Shown here: positions 1 to 6,820 of the stretch, in pieces
Layout of the letters: every line of letters starts with the position of its first letter
How positions within the stretch are numbered: position 1 is the stretch's first letter
Source of the DNA: Solirubrobacteraceae bacterium
GTDB taxonomy: Bacteria > Actinomycetota > Thermoleophilia > Solirubrobacterales > Solirubrobacteraceae
NCBI GenBank assembly: GCA_019683665.1
Contig: JADGIB010000195.1
Location: forward strand, 1-6,919
Reading direction: 5' to 3'
Length of the DNA stretch: 6,919 nucleotides
Translations under genes and position numbers: made by a program
The notes under the pieces: model-generated
Seen by the model: only the letters and a program-made list of their open reading frames with translations
The model's database searches: none
What the model was told of the DNA's origin: nothing

Positions 1-30
1 GGGGGGGGGGGGCGGCGGGGTGGGGGGGGT
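1..30. repeat. G-rich low-complexity left edge
   Basis: Twelve G at the start, then further G-runs broken by single C or T. Read from the minus strand this is a C-rich tail in the AftD-like frame (His/Pro/Ala codons) that breaks the composition of the preceding protein. The right edge ends in a matching C-rich tail on the plus strand. This is best treated as unreliable sequence rather than coding sequence. Confidence 0.6.
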
Positions 31-3000
31 GGCGGCCGAGGCGCGCGCCGGCGCGGCCGCGGACCGGGCGCGGCAGCGCGACCCGCCCGCCGGCGTCGAC
101 GTCGAGCGCCGGCCCGGCCTCGCCGTCGACGACGAGGCGCACCCGGGCGGGGACGCGGACCGCCTCGCGCGGGGCGGTGATCCGCAGCGTCCGGACGGTC
201 GTGCGGCGCGGGGTCGTCCACGCCAGCCAGGCGCGGCCGGCCGAGGCGCCGTAGCCGCCGATCCAGGCCGTGCCGGGCCGCCCGTCGAACGCGCTCGAGG
301 CGCGGCGCCCCGGCAGCCCCTCGTAGCGCGAGGAGGAGTCGAAGCGGCCGGGGACGTCGCCGCCGACGAGCGCGTCGAGCTCGTGGTCGGGGGCGTCGAA
401 CGCCGCGCTCGCCCAGCCGCGCAGCGTCCACGTGCGGGCGGCGGGCGGGTCGATGATCCGCCGCAGGCCGGTCTCGCCGTCGCCGGCGTCGCGGACGTCG
501 CCGGCCGACCACGGGCCGTGGACGGCGTCGCGGTGGAACGGGTCGGCGCCGGTCGTGCGCGCGAACAGGTACGCGAGCGGGGTGCGCGACAGGTCGGCGC
601 CGCGCAGCGCGTCCTGGGCGACGGCCGGGACCCGCAGCGCCTCGGTCGCGGTGACGCCGGGGATGCGCAGCTCGCGGATGCCGCCGGCGCCGCCGTCGAC
701 GCCCGCGGGCGGGTCGGTGACGTCGACCATCGCGATCCGCAGCGTGTCGACGTCGCGCAGGTCGACCGGCAGGCGGTTCCAGCCGTCGTGGACCGGGAAG
801 CGGCGGCCGTTGACGGCGACGGCGGTGACGCGCCCGCGCTCGTCGCCGTAGGGCAGCAGGTCGAGGTACGGGACGTCCATGCGCCGCTCGAGGCGGACCT
901 CGAGGTACCAGCGGTCGGCGGTCAGCGTCCGGTCGGCGACCCAGGCGGTGCCGGGGTCGCCGTCGAGCGCGGCGAACGGCCGCCGCTCGGGGAACTGCGG
1001 GATCTGCGGGGAGAACGGGGCGCGCACCCAGCGCACCCCGTCGATCCGGGCGACGGTCTGCACGCTCGTGTCGCGTTCGGGCCACGGGTTGAGCTGGTGG
1101 CCGTCCGCGGAGATCGGGTCGTCGGGGGCGAGCGTCGCGCCGAGGTTCGCCTGCAGCTGGGAGGGGACGAAGACGCGCCGGCGGTTCGTGTCGGTGACGA
1201 CGACCTCGCTGCCGGCGGCGGCCAGCTCGCGGATCTCGCCGGCGGTGAGGTCGGCCGCGTAGCGCAGCGGGACGTCCCGCGGCAGGTCGTCGAAGGCGGC
1301 CAGCTCGACGATGCCCTCGGCGGAGCCGTCGACGATCGTCGCCCGGTCGCGCGGGTAGAGGCGCACCATCGAGCGCGCCTCGAGGTCCTGGCGGCGGATC
1401 TGCGGCAGGTCGAGCGGGGCGGCCAGCGCGCCGTCGCGGGCGCGCTCGCGGCGGGTCGGGCCGTACGTCGCGTCCGGGTCGTCGAGGCCGCCGAGCGCGA
1501 GCTCCCGCGCCGCCGCGTTCGGGTCCAGCGCGCCGGAGCGGCCGCGGTCGTCGTCGGTGGCGGTGACGACGGCCCCGACCGACTGCAGGTCGAGCAGCCG
1601 CGCGAGCTGGTCGCCGATGACGCGCCGCTGGCTGATGAGCGCGTCGGTCGCCCACTGCAGCTCGACCGAGCGCAGGTCGGCGAACGGGACGACCTGGCGC
1701 ACGGCGACGGGGCGGCGGGCGAGCGTCGGCAGGATCGGGTCGACCGTCCCGCCCCAGTCGTAGTAGCTGAAGAGCTGGCCGGGCAGGACCATCGCGCGGC
1801 GGTCGTCGCCCAGGCCGGCGTCGAGGTCGGCGGCGACGTCGGTCCAGGCGGCCGGGACCCGCTTCCAGGTCAGCTGGTCCTCCACCCCCTTCCCGCGCAG
1901 CAGCGGCCAGGCGGCGAAGGCGAGGACGAGCGCGGCGGCGACAGGGACGAGCGCCCGCAGCGGCGGGCGGCGGGCGGCCAGCGCGCGCCAGGCGACGCCG
2001 GCGGCCAGGCCGCCGAGGACGGCGAGCCCGAGCGCCGGCAGCGGCCCCGCCTTGTACGTCGTGCGCAGCGTCTGCAGCGAGACGAGGTGGTTGTAGGCGA
2101 AGTTCATCCCCCGCCGCAGCGGCGTGCCCTCGGGGAAGCCGGCGATCATGATGAGAACGCCGACGAGCGTCATGAGCAGGAAGAACGGCGCGTACCGCCA
2201 GCGGCGCGTCCAGGCGAAGCCGCCGAGCGCGAGCGCGGGCAGCAGGAGCGAGCCGAGGATCGCCGGGGCCCAGAAGACGAGCGTCCCGGCGTTCGACGTG
2301 TACGGGTGCAGGACGTCGCCGTAGCCGACGCCGACGTACGACAGCCAGAAGCCCATGAGCCGCAGCGACTCGCTCGCGCTCGTCGAGCCCCAGATCGTCC
2401 CCGGCTGCTCGGTGTAGGGCAGGAACGGCAGCCCCCACTTCGACTGGACCGCGAGCGGGACGACCCACCACAGCGACGTGACCGCGCCGAGCAGCGCCGT
2501 GCGCCACGTGAACGTCCACGCCGGGCGCCAGCCGACGAAGCGCATCGCCGGCTCGTAGAGGAGCAGCAGGAGCGGGCCGACGAGCGCCCAGAACGTGACG
2601 GCGGCGTTGATGCCGCCCCCGGACGAGGTGACGATCAGCGCGAACGCGGCCGGCCACGCCCACGTGCGCTCGCGCAGGCCGCGGTGGACGATGAGCAGCA
2701 GCCACGGCAGCGCCGCGTAGGCGAGCAGGGTCACCGAGACGCGGCTCGTGTACGTGACGACGTACGGGTTGAGCACGAAGGCGGCTGCGGCGACCGCGTG
2801 GACGATCCCGCGCGGGCGGCCGGCGAGCGCGTCGAGCAGCCGCAGGACGCCCCACCCGGCGAGGAGGAGGAGGGCGGCGAGCCACAGCCGCTGCGTCACC
2901 CACGCCGACAGGCCGAGCTCGCGCAGGAGCGCGTGGAACGGCCCCATCGGGAAGACGTAGCCGCCGTACTGGCCGCTCTGGACGTGGCCGAGCGAGATGT

Positions 3001-3166
3001 CGGCCGTCCACGGCGCGCCGGCGTCGGCGAGGAAGCGGCCCGGGTCGACGTGGAGGTCGATCTTCGTGTCGGTGACCGCCCGCCCGGGGCGCTGCAGGAG
3101 GGCCAGCGCGAGGCAGCCGGCGCCCAGCGCGGCGGTGAACAGGCGATCGCGACGGCGCACGTCCAC
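1..3166 (-). CDS. aftD: AftD-like alpha-(1->3)-arabinofuranosyltransferase (DUF3367 family), 3' end missing
   Basis: GT-C family membrane glycosyltransferase. In mycobacteria AftD adds arabinofuranose from decaprenyl-phosphate-arabinose to cell-wall arabinan on the outer membrane face. I read this frame by hand from GTG 3166 and saw no stop before the left edge. Seen: an N-terminal membrane segment (about residues 9-24), then TDTKIDL (32-38, acidic residues as in the GT-C first loop), DPGRFL, a GHVQSGQYGGYVFP stretch and WVTQRLW, all close to remembered AftD sequence. More membrane segments follow to about residue 410, with LRTTYK near 365 and YDWGG near 469 as further AftD-like landmarks. 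Two discoidin-like carbohydrate-binding segments lie near residues 725-840 (LDGDPGTAWVADRTL) and 930-1030 (FDGRPGTAWIGG). An in-frame TAG at 3181-3179 bars a longer start; GTG 3160 is an alternative. Mycobacterial AftD is around 1400 residues, so several hundred are missing. The glycan substrate here is unknown. The last 10-15 codons at the left edge are unreliable. Confidence 0.9.
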   Translation of the reverse strand, partial: MDVRRRDRLFTAALGAGCLALALLQRPGRAVTDTKIDLHVDPGRFLADAGAPWTADISLGHVQSGQYGGYVFPMGPFHALLRELGLSAWVTQRLWLAALLLLAGWGVLRLLDALAGRPRGIVHAVAAAAFVLNPYVVTYTSRVSVTLLAYAALPWLLLIVHRGLRERTWAWPAAFALIVTSSGGGINAAVTFWALVGPLLLLLYEPAMRFVGWRPAWTFTWRTALLGAVTSLWWVVPLAVQSKWGLPFLPYTEQPGTIWGSTSASESLRLMGFWLSYVGVGYGDVLHPYTSNAGTLVFWAPAILGSLLLPALALGGFAWTRRWRYAPFFLLMTLVGVLIMIAGFPEGTPLRRGMNFAYNHLVSLQTLRTTYKAGPLPALGLAVLGGLAAGVAWRALAARRPPLRALVPVAAALVLAFAAWPLLRGKGVEDQLTWKRVPAAWTDVAADLDAGLGDDRRAMVLPGQLFSYYDWGGTVDPILPTLARRPVAVRQVVPFADLRSVELQWATDALISQRRVIGDQLARLLDLQSVGAVVTATDDDRGRSGALDPNAAARELALGGLDDPDATYGPTRRERARDGALAAPLDLPQIRRQDLEARSMVRLYPRDRATIVDGSAEGIVELAAFDDLPRDVPLRYAADLTAGEIRELAAAGSEVVVTDTNRRRVFVPSQLQANLGATLAPDDPISADGHQLNPWPERDTSVQTVARIDGVRWVRAPFSPQIPQFPERRPFAALDGDPGTAWVADRTLTADRWYLEVRLERRMDVPYLDLLPYGDERGRVTAVAVNGRRFPVHDGWNRLPVDLRDVDTLRIAMVDVTDPPAGVDGGAGGIRELRIPGVTATEALRVPAVAQDALRGADLSRTPLAYLFARTTGADPFHRDAVHGPWSAGDVRDAGDGETGLRRIIDPPAARTWTLRGWASAAFDAPDHELDALVGGDVPGRFDSSSRYEGLPGRRASSAFDGRPGTAWIGGYGASAGRAWLAWTTPRRTTVRTLRITAPREAVRVPARVRLVVDGEAGPALDVDAGGRVALPRPVRGRAGARLGRHPPHPAAPPP

Positions 3167-3175
3167 GGCGGCGGC

Positions 3176-3185
3176 AGGCTACTGT
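3176..3185. promoter_or_regulatory. Symmetric bidirectional -10 element (ANNNTANNNT)
   Basis: The sequence AGGCTACTGT contains TACTGT on the plus strand (3180-3185) and TAGCCT on the minus strand (3181-3176). Both fit the TANNNT -10 pattern of actinobacterial housekeeping promoters and share the central TA. Eight bases separate the plus element from GTG 3194 and nine separate the minus element from GTG 3166. Transcripts would therefore begin at or within a few bases of each start codon. Neither start has a Shine-Dalgarno sequence, which agrees with leaderless messages. No clear -35 box was seen; any -35 would lie inside the opposite gene. The call rests on pattern and position only. Confidence 0.5.
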
Positions 3186-3193
3186 CCCGGCCC

Positions 3194-3940
3194 GTGGAGA
3201 CCGAACGCCCGGAGCCGCCCGTCGAGCACGGCCTGGCTCGGATCCGCCAGCTCTGGCGGCTGTTCCGCAACGAGAAGACCGACCCGGAGCCGTTCTACAC
3301 CGTCCTCGCCCGCGAGGCCGTCGCCGACCTCGACCGCCGCTACGGGCCGCTGCGCGGGCAGCGGATCCTCGACCTCGGCAGCGGGCCGGGCATCTACACC
3401 CGCGCGTTCCGGCGCGCCGGCGCGGACTGCGTCCCGGTCGACAACTCGCTCGAGGAGCTGAGCATCGTCGGCGAGCCGCCCGAGGGCCACGTGCTCGCCG
3501 ACGCCGCCGACCTCCCGTTCGAGGACGAGTCGGTCGACGGGGTGTTCGCCTCCAACCTCCTCGAGCACGCGCCCGACACCGAGGGGATCATCCGCGAGAT
3601 CGAGCGCGTCCTGAAGCCCGGCGGCTGGGGCTACATCTCGTGGACGAACTGGTACTCCCCGTGGGGCGGCCACGACATGACCCCCTACCACTTCCTCGGG
3701 CCGGAGCGCGGCCCGCGCCTGTACGAGCGCCGTCACGGGCCGCCGCGCAAGAACCGCTACGGGGAGGCGCTGTTCGCCGTGCACATCGGGCCGACGCTGA
3801 AGCTGGTGCGCTCGCGGCCGCGGCTGGAGATCGAGACCGTCGAGCCGCGCTACTGGCCGAGGCTGCGCTTCATCGTCAGGATCCCCGGTCTGCGCGAGGT
3901 GGCCACGTGGAACTGCGTGATCCGCGTCCGCCGGCGCTGA
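3194..3940 (+). CDS. Class I SAM-dependent methyltransferase, Rv0224c-like
   Basis: A 248-residue cytosolic methyltransferase of the Methyltransf_11 type. Motif I is ILDLGSGPG (58-66). An acidic residue, D83 in CVPVDNS, stands where the SAM ribose is usually bound. ADAADLPFEDESVD (102-115), a FASNLLEH stretch (118-125) and RVLKPGG (138-144) complete the Rossmann-fold signature. The C-terminal segment SPWGGHDMTPYHFLG (155-169) and a later HGPPRKNRYG stretch closely match what I remember of Mycobacterium tuberculosis Rv0224c, whose substrate I do not know. GTG 3194 is chosen because homology begins just after it and because it sits eight bases after TACTGT. The frame stays open far upstream, but that part is antisense to the AftD-like gene. 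It overlaps the next gene by 34 bp, so the two are co-transcribed. A role in methylating an envelope glycan or lipid intermediate is inferred from its neighbours. Confidence 0.9.
   Translation: METERPEPPVEHGLARIRQLWRLFRNEKTDPEPFYTVLAREAVADLDRRYGPLRGQRILDLGSGPGIYTRAFRRAGADCVPVDNSLEELSIVGEPPEGHVLADAADLPFEDESVDGVFASNLLEHAPDTEGIIREIERVLKPGGWGYISWTNWYSPWGGHDMTPYHFLGPERGPRLYERRHGPPRKNRYGEALFAVHIGPTLKLVRSRPRLEIETVEPRYWPRLRFIVRIPGLREVATWNCVIRVRRR
3896..3901 (+). promoter_or_regulatory. Shine-Dalgarno sequence deciding the ligase-like gene start
   Basis: GAGGTG, complementary to the 16S rRNA anti-Shine-Dalgarno, lies inside the end of the methyltransferase gene, five bases before GTG 3907. It supports that GTG over an in-frame ATG at 3640, which would put 300 bp of the ligase gene inside the methyltransferase gene and give an arginine/proline-rich N-terminus with no membrane character. 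Confidence 0.65.
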
Positions 3941-5403
3941 GCGGGGCGCGGGCGGCGCTGGGGGCGGCGGCGCGGGTCGTCCTGCTCGCCGGGCCGACCG
4001 CGCTCGCGTTCCTGAAGGGCGGCTACTACGAGGACGCGCGCCTCGTCGCCGCGATCGTCGCCTGGGCGCTCGTCGCCGTGCTGGCGGTCGTCGCCGACGG
4101 GCCGGTGCTGCCGCGGACGGCGGCGGCGCGGCTGGCGGTCGGCGGCCTGGCGGCGCTGACGCTGTGGGCGCTGCTGTCGAAGGGGTGGGCGCCGCTGCCC
4201 GGCCCGGCCGGCGACGACGTCCAGCGCGACGTCCTCTACCTCGGCGCGCTGGTCGCGGGCGCGCTGGCCTGGCGGCCGCGGGCGTGGGCGTCGAGCGTCG
4301 AGGTGGCGCTCGCGCTCGGGACGCTCGTCGTCATCGGCTACGGCGTGCTCGGGCGGACGCTGCCGGGGCTGATCGACCTCAAGCCGTCGACGTACGCGGG
4401 CGGGCGCCTCGACCAGCCGCTGACGTACTGGAACGCGATGGGGGCGCTGGCGGCGATCGGGTTCGTCCTGTGGGCGCGGATCGCCGGCGACGAGCTGCGC
4501 GCGCGGGCGCTGCGGGTCGCGGCGGCCGCGGCGGCGCTGCCGACCGGCCTGGCGCTCTACCTGACGTACTCGCGCGGGGCGCTGGCCGCGGTCGCGTGCG
4601 GCCTGCTCGTGCTGGCGCTGCTGGCGCCGACGTGGCGGCAGGTGCGCTCGGTCGTCCTCGTCGTGCTCGGCGCCGCGCTCGTGTGCGCGGTCGCCGGCCG
4701 CCTCGACGGGGTCGCGTCGGTGAGCGGGTCGCTCGGGCACCGCGAGGCGCAGGGCGCGCTCATGCTCGCGATCCTCGTCGCGGCGATGATGGCGGTCGCG
4801 GCCGTCCAGGCGTGGATGTGCGGCGGCGAGCAGGAGGGGCGGCTGCGGGTCGACGCGGTGCCGCTGACGCGCGGGCTGCGGCGGCTGGGCTGGGCGGCGG
4901 CGGTCGCGGTGGCGCTGCTGCCGTTCGCGCTGGCCGCGGTGAGCGAGCGCGGCGAGGAGAACCCGCGCTTCGGCGCGAGCGTCGAGCGGCTCGCGTCGAC
5001 CGGCTCCAACCGCTACGCGTACTGGCGGGTGGCGCTGCGGACCGCGGCCGACCACCCGCTCGGCGGCGTCGGCGCCGGCGGCTTCCGGGTCGAGTGGCTG
5101 CGCGAGCGCCCGTTCCGCGAGTCGGTCCGCGACGCGCACTCGCTCTACTTCGAGACGCTGGCCGAGCTGGGGCTCGTCGGGTTCGCGCTCCTGTGCGCGC
5201 TGCTGGCCGGCGTGCTGCTCGCCGTGCGGCGCGTCCTCGCCGCCGACGCGGCGCTGGCGACCGGCCCGGCCGCCGCGCTCGCCGTCTGGGCCGCCCACGC
5301 GGGCGTCGACTGGGACTGGGAGCTGCCCGCCCTCACGCTCGTCGCCGTCGCCCTGGCCGGGATGCTCCTGGCCCAGGCCGAAGCGGCCGCCCGCCGCGCC
5401 TGA
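3907..5403 (+). CDS. O-antigen ligase/polymerase-like membrane protein (Wzy_C / WaaL family)
   Basis: A 498-residue polytopic membrane protein with roughly ten or more hydrophobic segments. The family transfers or polymerises undecaprenyl-diphosphate-linked glycans on the outer membrane face. Family signs in order: LTYWNAMG (172-179); LTYSRGA (219-225), whose R223 fits a conserved family arginine; an exported stretch with NRYAYWRVAL and PLGGVGAGGF (384-393) before the usual Wzy_C loop; and DAHSLYFETLAELGLVG (409-425), whose H411 fits the conserved histidine of the family. Hydrophobic segments follow to the C-terminus. Length is typical for the family (400-500 or more). GTG 3907 follows GAGGTG and overlaps the methyltransferase gene by 34 bp, indicating translational coupling. 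The 3' end overlaps the convergent GT39-like frame by 71 bp. Ligase and polymerase cannot be told apart from sequence. In a single-membrane organism the acceptor would not be lipid A, so an envelope glycan or glycoprotein acceptor is inferred. Confidence 0.88.
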   Translation: MELRDPRPPALSGARAALGAAARVVLLAGPTALAFLKGGYYEDARLVAAIVAWALVAVLAVVADGPVLPRTAAARLAVGGLAALTLWALLSKGWAPLPGPAGDDVQRDVLYLGALVAGALAWRPRAWASSVEVALALGTLVVIGYGVLGRTLPGLIDLKPSTYAGGRLDQPLTYWNAMGALAAIGFVLWARIAGDELRARALRVAAAAAALPTGLALYLTYSRGALAAVACGLLVLALLAPTWRQVRSVVLVVLGAALVCAVAGRLDGVASVSGSLGHREAQGALMLAILVAAMMAVAAVQAWMCGGEQEGRLRVDAVPLTRGLRRLGWAAAVAVALLPFALAAVSERGEENPRFGASVERLASTGSNRYAYWRVALRTAADHPLGGVGAGGFRVEWLRERPFRESVRDAHSLYFETLAELGLVGFALLCALLAGVLLAVRRVLAADAALATGPAAALAVWAAHAGVDWDWELPALTLVAVALAGMLLAQAEAAARRA

Positions 5404-6820
5404 CCCCCGCCCGCGGCCGTTGTCGCCTCGCGGCCGCATACCGGCCACGATCCGCCAACGGTCCCCCGCCGACCGGGCGTGCGGCACCTGGCATCGACCC
5501 CTGCGATGCCAGGTGCCACACGTCGCCCGGGGCCGGGGCGGCGGGGCCGGCCCCCGCCGCGCCCGCGTCGCCGGCGCGGTCCGGGCGGCGGGCCCGCCAC
5601 CACGCGGCCAGGCGCTCCCCCGCGGCCAGCAGCGTCACCGAGGCGAGCACGACGAGCGACGGCTCCGCGCCGTAGCGGAAGCGGGTCCCGCCGTAGGTGA
5701 CGATCGCGACGAGAACGACCATGACGATCGGCGCGGCGAGCACGACGAGCCCGAACGGCCGCCGCCGGGCCAGGAGGACCGCGCCGGCGATCGCGAGCAC
5801 GCCGACGACCCAGTAGGCCCGGATCGCCCGGGCCGCCCACGCGGCCGGCCGGCCCTCGGCGCTGTTGAAGAAGACGGACTGGTCGAAGCGGTAGACGTCG
5901 AGCAGGCGGCCCAGCCGCGCCGCGATCACCGCCGGCCAGCGGTCGGCGTGGTCGAGCGCGTACTCGATCCCGATCCGCCGCTGGCGGGCGAAGAACTCGG
6001 CCTCGTCCTCCCCCGGCAGCCGCTCGGTGTAGCACTGGAACCGCCAGGCCCCGATGAGGTCGCCGTAGTACGTGTCCTCGCAGTTGGCGCCGATGAACAC
6101 GCCGTTGCTGTTGGTCGAGATCAGCACCGGCTGGTCGAACCGGGTGAGGTTGAAGACCGTCCACGGCGCCAGCACCGCCGCGAACGCGGCCAGCGAGACG
6201 CCCCACAGCGCCGCCCGCCCGCGCCAGCCGGGCCGCGACGCGATCGCCACCGGCACCGCGAGCAGGACGATGAGCGCGAGCGCCTCGCCCCGCGTCAGCG
6301 CGGCCAGGCCGATGAGCGCCCCGAGCGCCGCCGCCCGCCGCCACGTCGGCCGCTCGCGCACCCACAGCGCCGCCAGCAGCGACGCAACGAGGAAGAACCC
6401 GTACAGGCCCTCGCTCATGAGCGACCCCTCGGCCGTCCACAGCATCGGGTAGACGGCCGCGAGCGCCGCCGTCACGAGGCCGAGGCGGTCGCCGCCGATC
6501 CGCCGCCCGACGAGGCCGAGGAGCACGACCGTCCCCGTCCCGACGAGCCCGAGAGCCATGCGGTGGGTCAGGTACCCGTTCGCGCCGAGCCTGTCGAGGA
6601 TCGCCCAGAACACGAACAGCCCCGGCGGGTGCTCGGCCGTCGGCCCGCCCGGCGGCACGTGCTCGGTGAAGCCCAGCCCGTCGGCGATCCGCTGGCCGAC
6701 GAGGTGGAACGTCATCGCGTCGCCCTGGACGAGGTAGTCGCGGATGTGGATCGCGTAGGCCCAGCGGATGGCCAGGCCGCCGAGCGCGATCAGGCCGAGG
6801 AGCTTGCCGAAGCGGGACAC
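5333..6820 (-). CDS. GT39/PMT_2-like GT-C membrane glycosyltransferase with a long low-complexity C-terminal tail
   Basis: A 495-residue open frame. Residues 1 to about 410 form a multi-spanning GT-C protein of the ArnT/PMT_2 (GT39-like) type, which transfers a sugar from a polyprenyl phosphate donor outside the membrane. Seen: an N-terminal membrane segment (about 7-24), a first exported loop with D28 and D34 (RDYLVQGDAMTFH) as likely catalytic acids, EHPPGLFVFW (63-72) like the HPP motif of the family, LTRGEAL near 170 like the usual TRPE segment, and a conserved-looking stretch NGVFIGANCEDTYYG followed by FQCY. The two cysteines near 246 and 263 could pair in an exported loop. Several more membrane segments follow. 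Start: GTG 6820, with no Shine-Dalgarno and no other in-frame start visible just upstream. After about residue 410 an Arg/Gly/Pro/Ala-rich tail of some 85 residues has no recognisable domain and spans the 5483-5517 hairpin. The tail may be real, or the frame may simply stay open because of GC richness. Sugar and acceptor are unknown. Confidence 0.85.
   Translation of the reverse strand: MSRFGKLLGLIALGGLAIRWAYAIHIRDYLVQGDAMTFHLVGQRIADGLGFTEHVPPGGPTAEHPPGLFVFWAILDRLGANGYLTHRMALGLVGTGTVVLLGLVGRRIGGDRLGLVTAALAAVYPMLWTAEGSLMSEGLYGFFLVASLLAALWVRERPTWRRAAALGALIGLAALTRGEALALIVLLAVPVAIASRPGWRGRAALWGVSLAAFAAVLAPWTVFNLTRFDQPVLISTNSNGVFIGANCEDTYYGDLIGAWRFQCYTERLPGEDEAEFFARQRRIGIEYALDHADRWPAVIAARLGRLLDVYRFDQSVFFNSAEGRPAAWAARAIRAYWVVGVLAIAGAVLLARRRPFGLVVLAAPIVMVVLVAIVTYGGTRFRYGAEPSLVVLASVTLLAAGERLAAWWRARRPDRAGDAGAAGAGPAAPAPGDVWHLASQGSMPGAARPVGGGPLADRGRYAAARRQRPRAGVRRGGRPLRPGPGASRPGRRRRA
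5476..5524. terminator. Strong hairpin between convergent genes, possible bidirectional terminator
   Basis: GGCACCTGGCATCG (5483-5496) is perfectly complementary to CGATGCCAGGTGCC (5504-5517), a 14-bp stem with a 7-base loop (ACCCCTG). Beyond one C-A mismatch (5482/5518) pairing continues for about six more positions, including one G-T wobble, to 5476/5524. It lies 80 bases after the ligase-like stop codon, where a plus-strand terminator is expected. Neither side has a T-tract, as is common in GC-rich actinobacteria. On the minus strand it falls inside the last part of the GT39-like open frame. It could instead be a copy of a dispersed palindromic repeat. Confidence 0.55.

Noticed and set aside
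20..3193. Plus-strand open frame of about 1050 codons fused in frame to the methyltransferase
   Set aside because: Its translation is Arg/Ala/Gly/Asp-rich with no domain, while the antisense frame, aligned codon for codon, encodes a recognisable AftD-like protein. It is open only because stop codons are rare at this GC content. The methyltransferase homology begins just after GTG 3194.
3167..3193. Operator or riboswitch in the divergent gap
   Set aside because: At 27 bp there is no room for a structured leader, and no inverted repeat was seen besides the -10 symmetry itself.
3640..3906. Upstream extension of the ligase-like gene to ATG 3640
   Set aside because: It lies wholly inside the methyltransferase gene and gives a non-hydrophobic Arg/Pro/Ala-rich N-terminus. 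GTG 3907 has a Shine-Dalgarno sequence and leads directly into the first membrane segment.
3850..5487. Minus-strand 545-codon open frame opposite the ligase-like gene
   Set aside because: Its composition is Arg/Gln/Pro/Asp-rich with no motif, typical of an antisense shadow in GC-rich DNA. The plus strand carries clear Wzy_C family motifs.
5145..6440. Second minus-strand frame of 431 codons overlapping the GT39-like gene
   Set aside because: Shifted-frame shadow made of Arg/Gly/Ala repeats. The frame starting at GTG 6820 contains the family motifs.
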